Below the pieces are notes generated by a model. It worked only from the letters and a program-made list of their open reading frames with translations. It searched no databases and was not told the origin of the DNA. Both the position numbers and the translations under genes were made by a program. A DNA stretch of 7,309 nt from Trichodesmium sp. MAG_R04 (GTDB lineage Bacteria > Cyanobacteriota > Cyanobacteriia > Cyanobacteriales > Microcoleaceae), in NCBI GenBank assembly GCA_023356515.1, contig JAKQYG010000203.1, forward strand, positions 1-7,309, written 5' to 3'. The first letter of the stretch is position 1, and each line of letters begins with the position of its first letter. This document shows positions 5,661-7,309 of the stretch, in pieces.

Positions 5661-6290
5661 ATGGACTTAAATATTGAAGCTTTCAAAAAATCTAGTATCT
5701 CTATACCCAAATTTGAACGCTCTGAACTATTGAAAATTGCTCTAACTCATCCAAATCACATTTATGATAGGACTAATATTATTAGGCCAAAACAAAAAAA
5801 ACAGGTTTTGGAGCATCAAGGTTTAGCCAATCTCGGCTATATAGTTTTTTGTAGAGTTATTAGTAGGTATTTAGCCAACAATTTTTCTAGTTTAGGCAAG
5901 GCAACACTAACTATTATAGAAAGTGATCTTGTTAGTAGAAAGATGCTTTCTGAATTTGCTAGATATTTAAAATTGAAGAAGTTTGCTCTATTGGGAAAAA
6001 GCTATAAATGGAAACATAAAAGTGAGCAAAATAAAATTTTAGCTCAAATATTTGAAGCTTTAATAGGTACAATTTATTTGGAGTTTGATAGGGATTTAGA
6101 ACGGACTTATCATTGGTTAGTTGAACATTATATTACTGAAGCAGTTAATCAACTTTTAACTATGGCATTTAAAGATGATTCAGATTTAGAAACAGATTTT
6201 CAAGCAATAGATTGGATTGAGGTTTTACAATTATCCTCATTAAATTCAAATAGTTTATACAGAGAAGATAATCCCTTGCTTGAATGTTAA
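5661..6290 (+). CDS. RNase III-fold protein with degenerate active site (probable pseudoenzyme), no dsRBD
   Basis: The protein has 209 residues from the ATG at 5661 (213 from the alternative TTG at 5649, used for numbering here). The RNase III endonuclease domain is recognisable in order: LLKIALTHPNH (27-37), LANLGYIV (59-66) in place of the family signature LEFLGDAV, the ESDLVSRKMLSEFARYL helix (91-107), LLGK (114-117), and ILAQIFEALIGTIYLE (130-145) in place of ILADAFEALIGAIYLD. RNase III normally binds Mg2+ through E and D in the first signature and D and E in the last. Here they are A60, Y64, Q133 and E136, so three of four are lost while the fold-defining hydrophobic pattern is kept. Residues 165-213 are acidic and show no double-stranded-RNA-binding domain. 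It probably binds RNA or a partner without cutting, as the dead RNase III domains of mitochondrial ribosomal proteins do; that role is inferred. It stands alone, divergent from the TPR array and convergent with the carbamoyltransferase gene. Confidence 0.85.
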   Translation: MDLNIEAFKKSSISIPKFERSELLKIALTHPNHIYDRTNIIRPKQKKQVLEHQGLANLGYIVFCRVISRYLANNFSSLGKATLTIIESDLVSRKMLSEFARYLKLKKFALLGKSYKWKHKSEQNKILAQIFEALIGTIYLEFDRDLERTYHWLVEHYITEAVNQLLTMAFKDDSDLETDFQAIDWIEVLQLSSLNSNSLYREDNPLLEC

Positions 6291-6369
6291 TTAAATTATG
6301 GTTGATTATTGACTTGATTTTATAAACCTTTTGAATTTGCGAGAGCTTTACTGTGCTCAGATTAAACCC

Positions 6370-6389
6370 GCTAAGGTTTTAGCATTTTT
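6370..6389 (+). terminator. Possible terminator of the RNase III-like gene
   Basis: GCTAA (6370-6374) and TTAGC (6379-6383) form a five-base-pair stem with a four-base loop, followed by ATTTTT. It is about 80 bases past the stop at 6290. The stem is short, so termination here would be weak. Confidence 0.35.
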
Positions 6390-6518
6390 AGACCCGAAAA
6401 AAGTGTCTAGTTTTCGCTCCTAAGAGTTCAAAAAGTTAGTATTTTGGGCGCTCCCATGGCATAAAAATCAAGGGACAAATATATTCGACTACCTCCTCTA
6501 TCAATTCCCGGTTCCTCT

Positions 6519-6556
6519 GTAGGGACGTTGCATAATAAAAATGCGAACCTCCCTAC
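6519..6556. repeat. Imperfect inverted repeat (small palindromic element)
   Basis: GTAGGGACGTTGCAT (6519-6533) faces ATGCGAACCTCCCTAC (6541-6556). The outer seven bases GTAGGGA/TCCCTAC and the inner GCAT/ATGC pair exactly, with mismatches or a bulge between and a seven-base loop. The GTAGGGACGTTGCAT arm resembles dispersed palindromes common in cyanobacterial spacers, and it may be one decayed copy. That resemblance is from memory. Confidence 0.5.
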
Positions 6557-6658
6557 TTCTCTTCCTGGAAGATATTAAGGGAGGATCTCTTACTGCTGAA
6601 AAAGACTTTTTTAGCAAGCCCTAGCTATCGCTCTGTGAAAACCAAAAGTAAGAATTAG

Positions 6659-6681
6659 AAAAATCTCTTAATAACAAGAGA
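6659..6681 (-). terminator. Possible terminator of the carbamoyltransferase gene
   Basis: Read on the minus strand, TCTCTT and AAGAGA form a six-base-pair stem around GTTATT and are followed by TTTTTC. It lies about 58 bases after the carbamoyltransferase stop in the correct orientation. The stem has only two G-C pairs, so it would be weak. Confidence 0.4.
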
Positions 6682-6689
6682 GCGATCGC
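6682..6689. repeat. HIP1 octamer GCGATCGC
   Basis: A perfect GCGATCGC palindrome in the non-coding spacer just past the carbamoyltransferase stop, abutting the minus-strand hairpin. Confidence 0.8.
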
Positions 6690-6738
6690 CACAGCAATAC
6701 TCCCTGAAAAACAGATTATTTTCCCGGACAACTGAATT

Positions 6739-7309
6739 CTAATCCAACTCAAATTCCTCTTTCCAAGACTCATCCTTTTCCCAAGGAATTTGCTCAGTCT
6801 TCGCCATCAAGAAATTCTCCACCACCAAATAATCCATCTCAGTCCGCATAAAACACCGATAAGCATCCTCTGGCGTACAAACAATTGGTTCACCCCGCAC
6901 ATTAAAAGAAGTATTCACAATTACCCCACATCCCGTAAGCTTTTCAAAATGACGAATCATATCATGGTAACGAGGATTAGTTTCCTGATGAACCGTTTGA
7001 ATTCTCGCCGAATAATCAACATGAGTAATAGCCGGAATTTCCGAGCGAGGCACATTCAACTTTTCAATACCAAACAACTGGTTTTCCTCCTCACTCATCG
7101 TAATTAACAAATTATTCTGCACCGGAGCTACCAACAACATATAAGGGCTAGAATGTTCAATATGAAAATAATCTGAAACCCGTTCCGCTAAAACCGAAGG
7201 AGCAAAAGGTCGAAAAGACTCCCGATACTTAATCTTCAAATTCATCACCGACTGCATCTTAGTATTCCGAGGGTCACCAATAATAGACCGCCCACCCAAA
7301 GCGCGAGGT
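6739..7309 (-). CDS. Carbamoyltransferase of the NodU/CmcH family, C-terminal part (start beyond right edge)
   Basis: The minus-strand frame is open to the window edge, so the apparent TTG start at 7299 is internal; upstream codons already read PRA ahead of LGGRSI. About 189 residues are present out of the 550-600 typical of the family. Visible motifs are PRALGGRSIIGDPRN, KYRESFRPFAPSVL, and VNTSFNVRGEPIVCTPEDA near the end, characteristic of the C-terminal domain. Family members such as NodU, CmcH and TobZ use carbamoyl phosphate and ATP to carbamoylate a sugar or natural-product hydroxyl through an adenylate intermediate. The N-terminal Kae1-like catalytic domain is outside the window. The C-terminus is acidic and tryptophan-rich (PWEKDESWKEEFELD). 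The gene converges on the RNase III-like gene. Its base composition looks less AT-rich than the TPR array. The substrate is unknown; glycan or secondary-metabolite decoration is most likely. Confidence 0.95.
   Translation of the reverse strand, partial: PRALGGRSIIGDPRNTKMQSVMNLKIKYRESFRPFAPSVLAERVSDYFHIEHSSPYMLLVAPVQNNLLITMSEEENQLFGIEKLNVPRSEIPAITHVDYSARIQTVHQETNPRYHDMIRHFEKLTGCGVIVNTSFNVRGEPIVCTPEDAYRCFMRTEMDYLVVENFLMAKTEQIPWEKDESWKEEFELD

Larger units (their letters stand above)
6291..6738. other. Non-coding spacer between convergent genes
   Basis: Nothing with protein-coding character was found in 448 bases on either strand, and no tRNA or transposase. Visible structure is limited to a short hairpin plus T run on the plus strand (6370-6389), an imperfect inverted repeat at 6519-6556, a HIP1 site, and a hairpin plus T run on the minus strand (6659-6681). 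The two terminator-like elements point in the directions expected for genes meeting tail to tail. Confidence 0.6.

Noticed and set aside
6790..7107. Plus-strand open frame of 105 codons
   Set aside because: It lies entirely antisense to the clearly homologous carbamoyltransferase C-terminal domain and has no recognisable protein pattern.
1..7309. CRISPR array, tRNA, rRNA, transposase or defence-system genes
   Set aside because: No evenly spaced direct repeats with unique spacers, no cloverleaf or rRNA signature and no transposase or nuclease-defence motifs were seen. The repeated look of the left part is protein-level TPR periodicity.

Overview
The window looks like a piece of a filamentous or bloom-forming type cyanobacterial genome. 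Three perfect GCGATCGC (HIP1) octamers (2697-2704, 4610-4617, 6682-6689) support this, as do short heptameric tandem repeats and small palindromes between genes, AT-rich DNA with long spacers, and the protein mix: long TPR proteins fused to sulfotransferase or DUF563/GT61 glycosyltransferase domains, and a NodU/CmcH-type carbamoyltransferase. I cannot name the genus.

Positions 1 to about 5115 hold a run of genes that all read on the minus strand and all begin with a related TPR head. In transcription order they are: a TPR-only protein (5115 to 3769); a TPR-sulfotransferase fusion (3613 to 1568); a short TPR protein (1466 to 918) that overlaps, out of frame, the 3' part of a GT61 glycosyltransferase lacking its N-terminal half (955 to 527), together probably the wreck of a TPR-GT61 fusion; and the first 23 codons of another TPR protein (69 to 1, running off the left edge). 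The heads align with each other and share a three-TPR composite unit, so the locus looks like repeated duplication of one TPR head with different tails. The tails that remain suggest sulfation and glycosylation of an extracellular or cell-surface polymer or another acceptor; this role is inferred.

Positions 5116-5660 are non-coding, with a few hairpins and short repeats. A plus-strand gene (5661-6290) encodes a small RNase III-fold protein. Three of its four expected metal-binding acidic positions are replaced and it has no double-stranded-RNA-binding domain, so it is probably a pseudoenzyme. It is the most unusual single gene here.

Positions 6291-6738 are non-coding and lie between two convergent genes. 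They carry weak terminator-like hairpins and an imperfect inverted repeat. The right edge (7309 to 6739, minus strand) is the C-terminal third of a carbamoyltransferase whose start lies outside the window. No tRNA, rRNA, CRISPR array, transposase or intact insertion sequence was recognised.
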